Shown: positions 26,714 through 36,500 of the stretch, piece after piece
Layout of the letters: each line of letters begins with the position of its first letter
Numbering within the stretch: position 1 is the stretch's first letter
Source: Tropicimonas sp. IMCC34043
Lineage (GTDB): Bacteria > Pseudomonadota > Alphaproteobacteria > Rhodobacterales > Rhodobacteraceae
Assembly (NCBI RefSeq): GCF_003390845.1
Contig: NZ_QMEK01000001.1
Location: 1,364,001-1,428,000 of the forward strand
DNA: 64,000 nt
Direction: 5' to 3'
The notes under the pieces: model-generated
The model's input: the letters and a program-made list of their open reading frames with translations, nothing else
What the model was told of the DNA's origin: nothing
Databases searched by the model: none
Made by a program: the position numbers and the translations under genes

Positions 26714-27922
26714 TCAGACCCGGCGCAACGCCAGCACCGCGTTGAGGCCGCCGAAGGCGAAGGCGTTCGACAACACCACCTCGACCCGCACCTCGCGCGC
26801 CACATTCGGAACCACGTCGAGCGCGCATTCCGGGTCCGGTTCTTCATAACCGATGGTGGGGGCGATCACGCCCTGCCGCAGGGCCAGCGTGCAGGCCAGC
26901 AGCTCGACCGCGCCGGTGCCGCCGATCAGGTGGCCGTGCATCGATTTGGTCGACGAAATCATCAGATTGTCGGCGTGATGGCCGAAGGCATCGGCCACGG
27001 CGGCACATTCGGTCTTGTCGTTGGCGGCCGTCCCGGTGCCATGGGCGTTGATATAGCCGACCTCCTCGGGGTTGAGGCCGGCATCCTTCAGCGCCTCGGC
27101 AATGGCCCGCGCGGCACCCTGTTTCGAGGGCATCACGATGTCCGAGGCATCCGAGGTCATGGCAAAGCCGATCACCTCGGCAATGATGTCGGCGCCACGG
27201 GCGCGGGCATGTTCATATTCCTCGAAGACGAAGATCGCGGCCCCCTCACCCTGGACCATGCCGTTGCGGTTGGCCGAGAACGGACGGCAGGCGTCCTTGG
27301 ACATCACCCGCAGCCCTTCCCAGGCCTTGACCCCGCCGAAACAGAGCATGGATTCCGAACCGCCGGTGATCATCGCCTCGGCCATGCCGGCGCGGATGAA
27401 CTGGAACGCGAGCCCCATCGCATGGTTCGACGAGGCGCAGGCGGTGGCGACCGTGAAGGTCGGTCCCTTGAGGTTGAATTCCATCGAGACATGGCTCGCC
27501 GCGGCGTTGTTCATCAGCTTTGGCACCACAAAGGGATGAACGCGGTTCTTTCCCTCCTCGTAGACCGAGCGATAATTCTCGTCGAGCGTGTTCATGCCGC
27601 CGCCCGAGTTGCCCAGAACCACCCCCGAGCGCGCCGCAAGATCGCCCACAAAGCTGAGCCCGGACTGGGCGATCGCTTCGCGCGCGGACAGCAGCGTGAA
27701 CTGCGTGAAGCGGTCATAAAGCGAGATCTGCTGGCGGTTGAACACCGCTTCGGGATCATAGCCGCGAACCTGACCGCCGATCTGGATCGACAGCCGCTCG
27801 ACATCGCGCAGATCCAGCGGTCCGATGCCACAGCGGCCCTCGCGCATGGCCTCCCATGTCTCGGCCGCCGAGGCGCCGATCGAATTGATCGACCCCTGCC
27901 CGGTAATGACTACGCGTCTCAC
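26714..27922 (-). CDS. Beta-ketoacyl-ACP synthase (FabF/FabB family)
   Basis: A 402-residue condensing enzyme that elongates acyl chains with malonyl-ACP. The catalytic triad is visible: Cys in TVATACASSNHAMG near residue 163, His in INAHGTGTAANDKTECAA, and His in SSTKSMHGHLIGGTGAVE. NAFAFGGLNAVLAL at the end completes the thiolase fold. The ATG at 27922 overlaps the acyl carrier protein gene by four bases. Because it follows lpxD and a separate acp, it is probably a specialised synthase for lipid A or another envelope acyl chain, not the housekeeping FabF. Confidence 0.92.
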   Translation of the reverse strand: MRRVVITGQGSINSIGASAAETWEAMREGRCGIGPLDLRDVERLSIQIGGQVRGYDPEAVFNRQQISLYDRFTQFTLLSAREAIAQSGLSFVGDLAARSGVVLGNSGGGMNTLDENYRSVYEEGKNRVHPFVVPKLMNNAAASHVSMEFNLKGPTFTVATACASSNHAMGLAFQFIRAGMAEAMITGGSESMLCFGGVKAWEGLRVMSKDACRPFSANRNGMVQGEGAAIFVFEEYEHARARGADIIAEVIGFAMTSDASDIVMPSKQGAARAIAEALKDAGLNPEEVGYINAHGTGTAANDKTECAAVADAFGHHADNLMISSTKSMHGHLIGGTGAVELLACTLALRQGVIAPTIGYEEPDPECALDVVPNVAREVRVEVVLSNAFAFGGLNAVLALRRV

Positions 27923-28188
27923 GAGTGGGTCTGTTCTGCGACCAGCGACGAGACCGCATCAACGATGGCAGCGACCGAGGAAATGTCGAACTCGCTGTTC
28001 TCGGGCTCGTTGGCATTGAACGGCACCTGGATATCGAAGGCCTCCTCGATCGCGAAGATGCTTTCGACCAGACCGAGGCTGTCGATCCCGAGGTCTTCCA
28101 GCGTCGATTCCATCTTCACGTCGCCTGGCTCCAGCACGGCCTGCTCGGCGATAATAGTGATCACCCTGTCCCTGACGCTCTCGGTCAT
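27919..28188 (-). CDS. Acyl carrier protein, specialised copy
   Basis: An 89-residue acyl carrier protein. The phosphopantetheine site is the Ser of LEDLGIDSLGLVESIFAIEE, near residue 37; the four-helix pattern and acidic composition fit. The C-terminal half (VPFNANEPENSEFDISSVAAIVDAVSSLV) differs from housekeeping AcpP. GGGAGA precedes the ATG. It lies 35 bp after lpxD and overlaps fabF by four bases, so it likely carries an acyl chain made by that synthase and used by LpxD or a neighbouring pathway. Confidence 0.88.
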   Translation of the reverse strand: MTESVRDRVITIIAEQAVLEPGDVKMESTLEDLGIDSLGLVESIFAIEEAFDIQVPFNANEPENSEFDISSVAAIVDAVSSLVAEQTHS

Positions 28189-28223
28189 GCTGTCAGTTCT
28201 CCCGATCTTGATGTTCGGCTCAT

Positions 28224-29315
28224 TTAGTCCTTGAGGTCTGCCTTGGAAAGCAGATTTCGCAACTTCTCGACCTCGCGGATCAGCCGCGGCAGTCGGCGCA
28301 GCGCCTTGTAGCTTTCGACCTGCGTCGACATCCTGGTGGCGGGATAGCCCATCATGACCCGCCCCGCCGGCACGTTCGAAAGAACCTTGGTGCCGGCCGA
28401 GATCACCACGTCGCTGCCGATGGTGATATTGTCGACAAGACCCGACTGGCCAGCCATAACCACCCGGTCGCCGATCACGGTCGATCCCGCGACACCGGCC
28501 TGACCGCAGAACAGGCAATCGCGCCCCGCGACGACATTATGCGCAATGGTCACCAGATTGTCGATCTTGGTGCCGCTGCCGATGCGGGTGGCGCGGATCG
28601 TGCCGGCATCGATTGCAGAATTCGAGCCGATCTCGACATCGTCGCCGATCTCGACCCCGCCGAGCGAGTGGATCTTGACCCAGTTGTGAGCGGTCGCTGC
28701 GACCTCGTCGCGCATGGTTCCGCGGGCCTGTTCCATGCCCGACGCCTCGGGCGTGACAAAGGAAAACCCGTCGCCACCGACGACCGCGCCCGGCTGGGCC
28801 GTGAACCGGTCGCCGATCTTCGCGTTGGCGCATATCCGAACCCCGGCGTGGATCAGCGCGTCGTCACCCAGGCGGGCGCCGGCGGCGATGCTGACATGGG
28901 GGCCGATCCTTGCGTTGCGGCCGATCTGAACCCCGCGCGCAATTACCGCATAGGGCCCGATCGCAGCGCCTGGCCCGACCGTGGCGGAAGGATCGAGAAC
29001 GGCCGTGGGATGAATGCCCTCGGGCAGATCGAGGCCCTGGTCGAGCAGCCGGGTGAGACCCGACAGCGCATAGCGCGGCCGCCCGACGAGGATCGCCGCC
29101 TCGAGCCCCAGCGCCTGCCAATCGGCATCCGCCCAGAGGATCGCCGCCCGCGCGGCCCCTTTTGTCAGCGCCTCGGCATAGCGTGGCGCCATTGCGATGG
29201 CGAGCGCGTCGGGCCCGGCGTCGCCCGGTTCGGCGGCACCGGTGACAACGAGCGCCGTATTCCCCGCCGCCGTCGCGCCCAGTGCCTCGGCAATCTCGGC
29301 AATGCTGTGACCCAT
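28224..29315 (-). CDS. lpxD: UDP-3-O-acylglucosamine N-acyltransferase LpxD
   Basis: A 363-residue LpxD-type enzyme that transfers a 3-hydroxyacyl chain from ACP to UDP-3-O-acylglucosamine in lipid A synthesis. An N-terminal uridine-binding domain (residues 1-100) precedes a left-handed beta helix with hexapeptide repeats (IGPYAVIARGVQIGRNARIGPHVSIAAG). The catalytic histidine is probably in KIDNLVTIAHNVVAGRDC; VMAGQSGLVDNITIG follows. I chose the ATG at 29315 with GGGAGAGGG upstream; an open frame reaches 29342. It is not in the usual bamA-fabZ-lpxA cluster, so it may be a second copy or belong to a special acyl pathway with the downstream acp and fabF. Confidence 0.88.
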   Translation of the reverse strand: MGHSIAEIAEALGATAAGNTALVVTGAAEPGDAGPDALAIAMAPRYAEALTKGAARAAILWADADWQALGLEAAILVGRPRYALSGLTRLLDQGLDLPEGIHPTAVLDPSATVGPGAAIGPYAVIARGVQIGRNARIGPHVSIAAGARLGDDALIHAGVRICANAKIGDRFTAQPGAVVGGDGFSFVTPEASGMEQARGTMRDEVAATAHNWVKIHSLGGVEIGDDVEIGSNSAIDAGTIRATRIGSGTKIDNLVTIAHNVVAGRDCLFCGQAGVAGSTVIGDRVVMAGQSGLVDNITIGSDVVISAGTKVLSNVPAGRVMMGYPATRMSTQVESYKALRRLPRLIREVEKLRNLLSKADLKD

Positions 29316-29357
29316 GATCCGCCCTCTCCCAGCCCGTGGCATGTTCGGGCGCGAGAC

Positions 29358-30974
29358 TTAGCCCTCGGCGGCGCGCAAGGAAACCCCGGCCTTCTGCATC
29401 GCGGTCCAAAGCCTGGCGTCGCGGCCATAGACGTCGTCGCGATAATTCATCCGCTGCTTCGGCACCGCCCAGGCGGTGCGATAGATCAGGTGCACCGGCA
29501 CCGGCGGCGTGATGTTGATGCGGGATTCCTTGCCACCGTCCAGCTTGCTCTGGAACAGGGCCTTGGGGTCCGAGGTCTGCGGCGCCAGCAGGACATAGGC
29601 AAAGCCGAAAGGATCGCTCAGTCGCACACACCCGTGGCTGAAGTCGCGACGGTCACGGGCGAACAGGCTTTTGGACGGCGTATCATGGAGATAGATGTTG
29701 TAGGGGTTCGGGAACATGAACTTCACCTGACCGAGCGCGTTGCCGTCGGAGGGCGGCTCCTGCAGCCGGTAGGGGAAGGTGGCGGCGGTGTACTGCGAGA
29801 AGTTCACGCTGGCGCGGCTGACCCGGCGACCGTTCGAATCGACAAGCTGCAGCTGGCTGGCGGCGTTGGGGTTCTTCTGCAACTGCGGCAGGTATTCCTT
29901 GATCGTGATAGACCGCGGCACATTCCAGCTCGGGTTGATGATCATGAACTCCATCAGGTCCGAGAATTCCGGCGTGCGGCGGTCGGCACTATTGGAGCCG
30001 ACGACGGCGCGGGTCACGAAGGTCTCCTTGCCGTTGTCGATCACCCGTGCCGTGTAGTCGGGGATATTGACCAGGATATGGCGGCGGCCAAGCGGCATGT
30101 TGAGCCAGCGTTCGCGCTCCATCCCGACCAGAATCTGGCCGAGCCGGTCTTCTGGCTGGATGTTGACCGCTTTCAGCGTGTCGGGCCCGGCGACACCGTC
30201 AGTGCTGAGCCCGTGGTCGCTCTGGAATTGCTGGACTGCCTTCTGCAGCGCCCCGTCATAGGTCGAGGACGCGCTGCGCCTGAGATATTCCATGGCGATC
30301 AGACGATTGCGCAATGCGACGACCTGCGCGCCCGACTGACCGACGGTCAGCGACTTGGCACTGACCTGCGGACCCCAGCCGCCCCGGCCAAGCACCTTTT
30401 CAAGCCGCTGCTTCTCGGCCATCAGGCTCGCATATTGCGGGGTTGCCGGCGGCAACGCGCGCAGGAAACCGGCCGGCGAGGACTTGGAGAACGCCTGCAA
30501 CTGCTGCAGCGGGTCGCGTCGCGGCAGCGTGCGGACGATGCCGCTGTCGACGGAACGCGGATTGAGCATGCCGGACTGAACGTCATGCGCATATTGCAGG
30601 AACATCTTGGCCGCGAGCACCTCGGCCTGGCCAAGCGCGCGTTCGCTCGTCGCCGACTTGAGGGCCGTCTGAAGCGCTGCCGCATCATAGCGGCTGGCGG
30701 GCAGACCCTGAGCGCCTGCATTGTCGAGCGCCGTCAGCAGCGCGGCGCGGCGCTTGCCGTCGCCGCGGCCGGTGAACAACGGTTTGTAGTCCCGCCCAGC
30801 GTAAAATGTGGCGATGGCCTGATCGCCCTGCGCGGCCTCTGCGACCGCCTGTTTGAAGGCAATTCCTTGGGCATGCACCGGCGCCAGCCATGCGAACAAC
30901 CAGATCAGGAGGGTCGCAAGAAGCCCCGTCGCGACGCGCTGCGGCCGGAGCCGGCGGAAATCCGTGGTCGACAT
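29358..30974 (-). CDS. ldtD: L,D-transpeptidase of the YcbB/LdtD type
   Basis: A 538-residue periplasmic enzyme that makes 3-3 crosslinks in peptidoglycan. The order is signal/anchor helix (about 18-38, GLLATLLIWLFAWLAPVHAQ), an alpha-helical domain, a peptidoglycan-binding repeat (LQKAVQQFQSDHGLSTDGVAGPDTLKAV, about 230-260), and a YkuD catalytic domain with Cys449 in RRDFSHGCVRLSDP. The length is close to E. coli LdtD (615). GAGG lies eight bases before the ATG at 30974; an in-frame ATG at 30995 is less likely. It is first in a possible operon with lpxD, acp and fabF (42-bp gap) and is divergent from the mepK-like gene. Confidence 0.9.
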   Translation of the reverse strand: MSTTDFRRLRPQRVATGLLATLLIWLFAWLAPVHAQGIAFKQAVAEAAQGDQAIATFYAGRDYKPLFTGRGDGKRRAALLTALDNAGAQGLPASRYDAAALQTALKSATSERALGQAEVLAAKMFLQYAHDVQSGMLNPRSVDSGIVRTLPRRDPLQQLQAFSKSSPAGFLRALPPATPQYASLMAEKQRLEKVLGRGGWGPQVSAKSLTVGQSGAQVVALRNRLIAMEYLRRSASSTYDGALQKAVQQFQSDHGLSTDGVAGPDTLKAVNIQPEDRLGQILVGMERERWLNMPLGRRHILVNIPDYTARVIDNGKETFVTRAVVGSNSADRRTPEFSDLMEFMIINPSWNVPRSITIKEYLPQLQKNPNAASQLQLVDSNGRRVSRASVNFSQYTAATFPYRLQEPPSDGNALGQVKFMFPNPYNIYLHDTPSKSLFARDRRDFSHGCVRLSDPFGFAYVLLAPQTSDPKALFQSKLDGGKESRINITPPVPVHLIYRTAWAVPKQRMNYRDDVYGRDARLWTAMQKAGVSLRAAEG

Positions 30975-31308
30975 AGCCAAATCCTCGATGCCCATACCCT
31001 ATGATCGATCCCACGCCGGGACCGGGCAAGTCCATGCGGTTATGGCCCGAGAAGGTTACCAAATCTGGCTGTGTGGCCCCGAAACATCGCTTCGCTTGCG
31101 GTGCCACCGGGGGTGTTACCGTTGCGCGTTTAACGCTTTTTCAGCAGGTTTCTGCCTATTTCCGGTTATCCGCATAGGTTGTGGGAACAGAAGTCTTGGA
31201 CGGTGGAACATTTTGTGGCATCAAGATTCTGCACCTGGGGATGAGGTGTAAAAAAGACCGCAAAGAAAAAAGCGGACGTGAAAAGAGCAACGGGACAGGC
31301 AAGAACCG
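30975..31308. promoter_or_regulatory. Divergent intergenic region between the L,D-transpeptidase and mepK-like genes
   Basis: 334 bp that is more A+T-rich toward the mepK side (31130-31280, with runs of A between 31245 and 31275). It must hold promoters for two cell-wall genes. I could not pick out convincing -35/-10 pairs or a regulator site, and I see no reading frame of note. Confidence 0.5.
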
Positions 31309-31884
31309 ATGACAGAAGTTTCGGCGACCCTTAGGGGTCTCTCTCGGCGTGGCATTCTACGTGCTTTCGCCGCAACGGCGGTTGCGGCCGCCCCTACCTT
31401 TAGCAATGCCGCGGGCTTCCTGCGGGGAGGCGGCGATATCCGGCGCCTCAAGATGTACAACGGTCGTACCGGCGAGTCACTCGACACGATCTACTGGATC
31501 GAAGGCAACTACATCAAGGACGCCAAGAAGGAGATCGACCTGTTCTTCCGCGACTGGCGCCGCAACGAAGTCAAGACCATCGATTTCCGCACCCTGGACA
31601 TCATGGCGGCTTCGCACAACCTGATGGATACCAGCGAACCCTACATGCTGCTGTCTGGCTACCGCTCGCCGCAGACCAATGCGATGCTGCGGGCGCGATC
31701 GGGTGGCGTTGCCAAGAATTCGTTGCACATGAAGGGTCAGGCCGGCGATCTGCGCATGAGCAGCAGGACGATCTATCAGATGGCGAAAGCGGCGCAATCC
31801 TGCCAGGCCGGCGGAGTGGGCACCTATCGCGGTTCGAATTTCGTTCACATGGACTGCGGCGATACGCGGACCTGGAACGGCTGA
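31309..31884 (+). CDS. mepK: MepK/YcbK-like peptidoglycan endopeptidase (DUF882, M15 family)
   Basis: A 191-residue exported protein. The N-terminus LSRRGILRAFAATAVAAAPT is a twin-arginine signal. The M15-like zinc motif appears as SGYRSPQTNAMLR, SLHMKGQAGDLR (His and Asp ligands) and NFVHMDCG (second His). E. coli MepK cleaves the 3-3 crosslinks made by LdtD and is encoded next to it; the same pairing is seen here with genes divergent. ACAGGCAAG before the ATG at 31309 is a weak ribosome site. The predicted hydrolase balances the neighbouring transpeptidase. Confidence 0.87.
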   Translation: MTEVSATLRGLSRRGILRAFAATAVAAAPTFSNAAGFLRGGGDIRRLKMYNGRTGESLDTIYWIEGNYIKDAKKEIDLFFRDWRRNEVKTIDFRTLDIMAASHNLMDTSEPYMLLSGYRSPQTNAMLRARSGGVAKNSLHMKGQAGDLRMSSRTIYQMAKAAQSCQAGGVGTYRGSNFVHMDCGDTRTWNG

Positions 31885-32625
31885 GCCAACCTCTGGGACC
31901 TCACCGGTCCTGGGCACGAAGAGCGCAATGGGACACGGCTGCGGCCGTGTGCATTGTCTAGTATTGTTTTCACGTATCAGCGTTTGTTTGTGGGGCTCCG
32001 TCTGGTCTGGACGGGGGCTTTTGGGTTTTTTTGAGCTGATCGCGTGGCTGGTTCCTGCGCTCCAACCGACAAGACACGCCGCTGCCGTCGCGGCTGTTGC
32101 GATTGCGTCTCAACACGCTGACCGTGCGGCGTCCGAGTGTTGGGGCCGTGCAACCCTTGCCCTTGCGCAGTCTCGACCACTTTGTCGAAAAAGGTCTCGG
32201 CGCGGGCCTTGCAGTGCCAACGCTGCGGATCTGGCCTGCATCGCGCCGCTCCTGCCCGCCATGGGTCGAACTTCCCGCCGCGGCCCCCTCTCAGCGATCA
32301 CCAATCCGGTCTTCGTCCTCGTCTTGCGACGACGATCCGGACTTGATGGCTTCCCATTCCGTATCGCAAACCTCCGGCGAACCGGCGCGCCGCAGCGAGC
32401 AGGCGCGAATCGTCGGGGTCGATGACTGCACCCGGTCCGGGCATCGCCCGCGGAAAGAGATTGCCGCATCGGCGCCGGCGACACCCTGGGCCACACCGCT
32501 CCGAAACCGCGAGCGAGGGATGGATCCCTCCGGCCCCGCAACCCTCCGGTCAAGGCGCTATGCGCGTTAACCTTTCTCCCGGAAAATCGATGCTAACAGA
32601 GTCTTAACGGCGTAGCCTCGGCGCC
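31885..32625. other. 741 bp with no clear gene; possible decayed coding sequence
   Basis: Apart from one terminator-like hairpin near the left end, I found no family I recognise. On the minus strand two frames look partly protein-like: one ends at 32291 with an acidic tail (SSSQDEDEDRIGDR), the other runs from about 32272 to 31977 and includes RWHCKARAETFFDKVVETAQ. They are in different frames with a stop between, so if real they are remnants. Base composition is uneven, T-rich around 31960-32040. This could also be untranslated or horizontally acquired sequence. Confidence 0.4.
31995..32032 (+). terminator. Terminator-like hairpin downstream of the mepK-like gene
   Basis: CTCCGTC pairs with GACGGGG (one G-T pair) around a seven-base loop, followed by CTTTTGGGTTTTTTT. 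It is about 110 bp past the mepK stop and is the best candidate for its transcript end. Confidence 0.6.
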
Positions 32626-32982
32626 ATGAAAACGCTCCTGTACCTATACCTCCCCCTCGCCCTCGCACTTGCCGCATGTTCCGGCGACAAGACCGATACG
32701 CCCATGCAGGTGACATCCCGCGCCGCGACCGCGACCCATGACTGCGTCGAACAGCGGCTCGGGCGGCTGCCGGTTCGCACCCTATCCCAGATGACGGGCG
32801 ACGGCTGGCGGATCGATGTGCAGGTCTATGGGACACCGCCGGCCGGATGGTACCGAAAAGGGACGATCGAGCATTCCCACGGGCTGGTGTTTTTCCTTCC
32901 CGACAGCGCCAGCGACGGGATCGGTCTGCGCGAGATCGAGGACAGGATCGATCCGATCCTGCGCCGCTGTGCGGGCCATTGA
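32626..32982 (+). CDS. Small putative lipoprotein, function unknown
   Basis: A 118-residue protein whose N-terminus MKTLLYLYLPLALALAACSG is a lipoprotein signal with lipobox LAAC (lipid on Cys18). The mature part has no family I recognise: it contains THDCVEQRLGRLPVRTL, WRIDVQVYGTPPAGWYRKGT and a C-terminal IEDRIDPILRRCAGH. Two further cysteines (near residues 45 and 115) could form a disulfide. The ribosome site is weak. It converges on the Lrp-type regulator gene with a 12-bp gap. Confidence 0.72.
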   Translation: MKTLLYLYLPLALALAACSGDKTDTPMQVTSRAATATHDCVEQRLGRLPVRTLSQMTGDGWRIDVQVYGTPPAGWYRKGTIEHSHGLVFFLPDSASDGIGLREIEDRIDPILRRCAGH

Positions 32983-32994
32983 ACGCGCATCCCC

Positions 32995-33459
32995 TCAGAA
33001 CGCCTCGTCCTTGACTGCCTGCATCGCGACATAGGTCGAGGTTGCGCCCACATGCGGCAGCGCCGAAAGCCGTTCGGCCAGGACCCGACGGTAGCTCTGG
33101 ATATCGGCGGTGCGCACCTTGAGCAGATAGTCGAAGCTGCCGGCGATCATGTGGCAGGATTCGACCTCGGCAACCGCCTGCACCGCGCGGTTGAACGCGG
33201 AGAGCGCGGCCTCGCGGGTGTCGGTCAGCCTGACCTCGACAAAGGCGACATGGGCGAGCCCGAGCTTGATCGGGTCGAGCAGCGCGCGATAGCCGGTGAT
33301 GACGCCCTCTGCCTCCAGCCGCTTCAACCGCGCCTGGGTCGGGGACTTCGACAGGCCGATGCGGCGGGCAAGCTCGGTGACCGGCATCCGGCCATCGCCC
33401 GCCAGCAGGTTCAGAATCGCCCTGTCGAAAGGGTCCAGATCGCTGCGGTTCGGGGGCAT
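32995..33459 (-). CDS. putR: Lrp/AsnC-family regulator, probably of putA
   Basis: A 154-residue Lrp-type regulator: N-terminal helix-turn-helix (LDPFDRAILNLLAGDGRMPV, then LARRIGLSKSPTQARLKRLEAEGVITGYRA) and C-terminal ligand-binding RAM domain (HVAFVEVRL, CHMIAGSFDYLLKVRTADI). It is divergent from putA with a 132-bp gap, the arrangement of proline-responsive PutR activators in Agrobacterium and Rhodobacter. It should activate putA in the presence of proline. The ATG at 33459 fits the family start; a much longer upstream open frame is antisense to putA and not real. Confidence 0.88.
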   Translation of the reverse strand: MPPNRSDLDPFDRAILNLLAGDGRMPVTELARRIGLSKSPTQARLKRLEAEGVITGYRALLDPIKLGLAHVAFVEVRLTDTREAALSAFNRAVQAVAEVESCHMIAGSFDYLLKVRTADIQSYRRVLAERLSALPHVGATSTYVAMQAVKDEAF

Positions 33460-33591
33460 CGCGGGCGCCTTTCCTGAGAAGTCATCGAAATTCGATCCTA
33501 TGGCCTGGCAATCGGCAAAAGAAGGGCGAACTGCCTGGGGCTGACGGATTAGAATGAGCCATTCTCCCCCTGCCCCGCGATGGAACCCCAG

Positions 33592-36500
33592 ATGTCCGAC
33601 CGTCCTGCTCCTGCCCGTCTCGATCCACGCCGCCTGTCCACCGAAGCCGAGGCCGACTGGCTGCCCCGCCTGAAGGAGCGCGCGGCGCTGAGCGACGCCG
33701 ACCGCGCTGCCATCGTGACAAGCGCCACAGCGCTCGTCGAGGCGATCCGCGCCTCGGACGATCCCGGAATGATGGAGCTGTTTCTGGCCGAATACGGGCT
33801 TTCGACCTCGGAAGGCATCGCCTTGATGTGCCTTGCAGAAGCGCTGCTGCGGGTGCCCGATGCGCCCACCATCGACGCGCTGATCGAGGACAAGATCGCG
33901 CCCTCGGACTGGGGGCTGCACATGCGCAAGTCGGCCTCGATGATGGTCAACGCCTCGACCTGGGCCTTGATGCTGACCGGCAAGGTGCTCGACAGCGACC
34001 ATCCGGGGGTGGCGGGCGTGCTGCGCGGCGCGGTCAGGCGGCTCGGCGAGCCGGTGATTCGCGCCGCCGTCGCCCGCGCCATGCGCGAGATGGGCAACCA
34101 GTTCGTGCTGGGCGAGACAATCGAGGCAGCATTGAAGCGCGCGGAAAAACGCGAGGCGCAGGGCTACAGCTATTCCTATGACATGCTGGGCGAAGCCGCG
34201 CGCACCGGGGCCGATGCGCTGCGCTATCATCAGGACTATGTGCGCGCGATTGCCGCCATCGCGACCCGCTGCAAGGGCCGGGACATCCGCGCCAACCCCG
34301 GCATCTCGGTCAAGCTTTCCGCGATCCACCCCCGGTTCGAGGTTGCCCAACGCGCGCGGGTCATGGACGAACTGGTGCCGCGGGTGCTGGAACTGGCGCG
34401 CGCCTGTGCAAAGGCCGGCATGGGCCTGACCATCGACGCCGAGGAAGCCGACCGGCTGGAACTGACACTCGATGTCTTCGCGGCCGTTGCCGCCGACCCC
34501 AAGCTTGCGGGTTGGGACGGCTTCGGGACCGTGGTGCAGGCCTATGGCCCACGCGCGGCCGCGACGATTGACTGGCTGGTGGCGCTGGCGCATCGGCTTG
34601 GCCGCCGTTTTACCGTTCGGCTGGTCAAAGGCGCCTATTGGGATGCCGAGATCAAGCGCGCGCAGGTCATGGGGCTGGACGGTTTCCCCGTCTTCACCCG
34701 CAAGTCGATGACCGATGCGAGCTATATCTCCTGCGCCCGCCAGCTGCTGCTGGCCTCGGACGCGATCTATCCGCAGTTCGCCACCCACAATGCCCATTCG
34801 GCGGCGGCAATCCTGCATATGGCGCCCTCGGTTGCGGCCTTTGAATTCCAGCGCCTGCACGGCATGGGCGAACGGCTGCACCAGATCGTCATGGACCAGA
34901 ACCGTACCCGCTGCCGGATCTATGCCCCGGTCGGCGCCCATCGCGACCTGCTGGCCTATCTGGTGCGGCGGCTGCTGGAGAATGGCGCCAACAGTTCGTT
35001 CGTGCATCAGATCGTCGACAAATCCTATCCGGCCGCAAAGGTCGCCCGCGACCCGTTCGACGAAGCCGCCACAGCGCTGCAACGGCCAACGCCGGTGAAG
35101 CCCGCGTCGGCGCTGTTTGGGGCGGCGCGGCAGAACTCCCGCGGCTGGGACCTGGCCGATGCCGAGGACAGCGCCGAGATCGAGGCGGCGCGCGCGCCGT
35201 TCCGCACCGCACAGTTCCACGCGGGCGCGATCCTTGCGGGTGCCGAGGCGACTGTGGGCGGCGTTGCCGTCGTCAACCCGGCCGATCCGGGCGATATCGT
35301 CGGGCATGTGGCCGAGGCGACGCCGGACCAGATCGCGACAGCCCTGTCGGCTGCCGCCCCCTGGCAGGCGAGCCCGGAGGACCGCGCCGCAGTGCTGCGC
35401 CGCGCCGCGGATCTGTACGAGCAGAACTTCGGTCGGTTCTTTGCACTTGCCGCGCGCGAGGCTGGCAAGTCGCTGCCCGACGCGGTGGGCGAGCTGCGCG
35501 AGGCGGTGGATTTCCTGCGCTATTACGCGGCCCGCATCGACAGGCTCGACCGGCCGGCGCGCGGGGTATTCGCCTGCATTTCGCCCTGGAACTTCCCGCT
35601 TGCCATTTTCACCGGCCAGATCGCCGCGGCGCTTGCGGCCGGCAACGGGGTGATCGCAAAGCCCGCCGAACAGACGCCGCTGATCGCCGCCACTGCCGTC
35701 CGGCTGTTGCACGAGGCCGGCGTGCCGCGCGAGGCGCTGCAGCTTTTGCCCGGGCGGGGCGAGACGGTCGGTGCGGCGCTGACCTCGGATCCGCGCATCG
35801 CCGGGGTCTGCTTTACCGGCGGCACCGACACCGCACAGGCGATCCATCGCGCGATGGCCGATCACCTCGACCCCGCCGCGCCGCTGATCGCGGAAACCGG
35901 CGGGCTGAACGCCATGATCGTTGACAGCACCGCGCTGCCCGAACAGGCGGTGCGCGACGTTATCGCCTCGGCGTTTCAAAGCGCGGGTCAGCGCTGTTCG
36001 GCGCTGCGTTGCCTCTATCTCCAGGAGGATGTCGCCGAAGGCATGTTGAAGATGCTGGAAGGCGCGATGGACGAACTGCAGCTTGGCAATCCCTGGGATC
36101 TGTCCACCGACATCGGCCCGGTGATCGACGCCGAGGCGCAATCTGCGATCGAGGCGCATGTGGCAAAGGCCGCGGCCGAGGGCCGGTTGCTGCACCGCCT
36201 CGACGCCCCTGAATCCGGGTTGTTCTGCGGCCCTGCGGTCATCCGGGTGACGGGGATCGGCGATCTGCAACGCGAGGTCTTCGGCCCCGTCCTGCATGTC
36301 GCGACCTTCCGGGCGGCGGATCTGGAACAGGTGGTCGCGCGCATCAACGCCACTGGCTTTGGCCTGACCTTCGGGCTGCACAGCCGCATCGACGACCGGG
36401 TGCAGACCGTGGTCGAACGGGTTGCGGCCGGCAACATCTATGTTAACCGCAACCAGATCGGCGCCGTGGTGGGAAGCCAGCCTTTCGGCGGCGAGGGCCT

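Noticed and set aside
31885-32625. tmRNA, SRP RNA or RNase P RNA in the gene-poor gap
   Set aside because: None of the conserved cores of these RNAs (for example the SRP GGAAGGAAGCAGC segment or RNase P GAGGAAAGTCC) is present.
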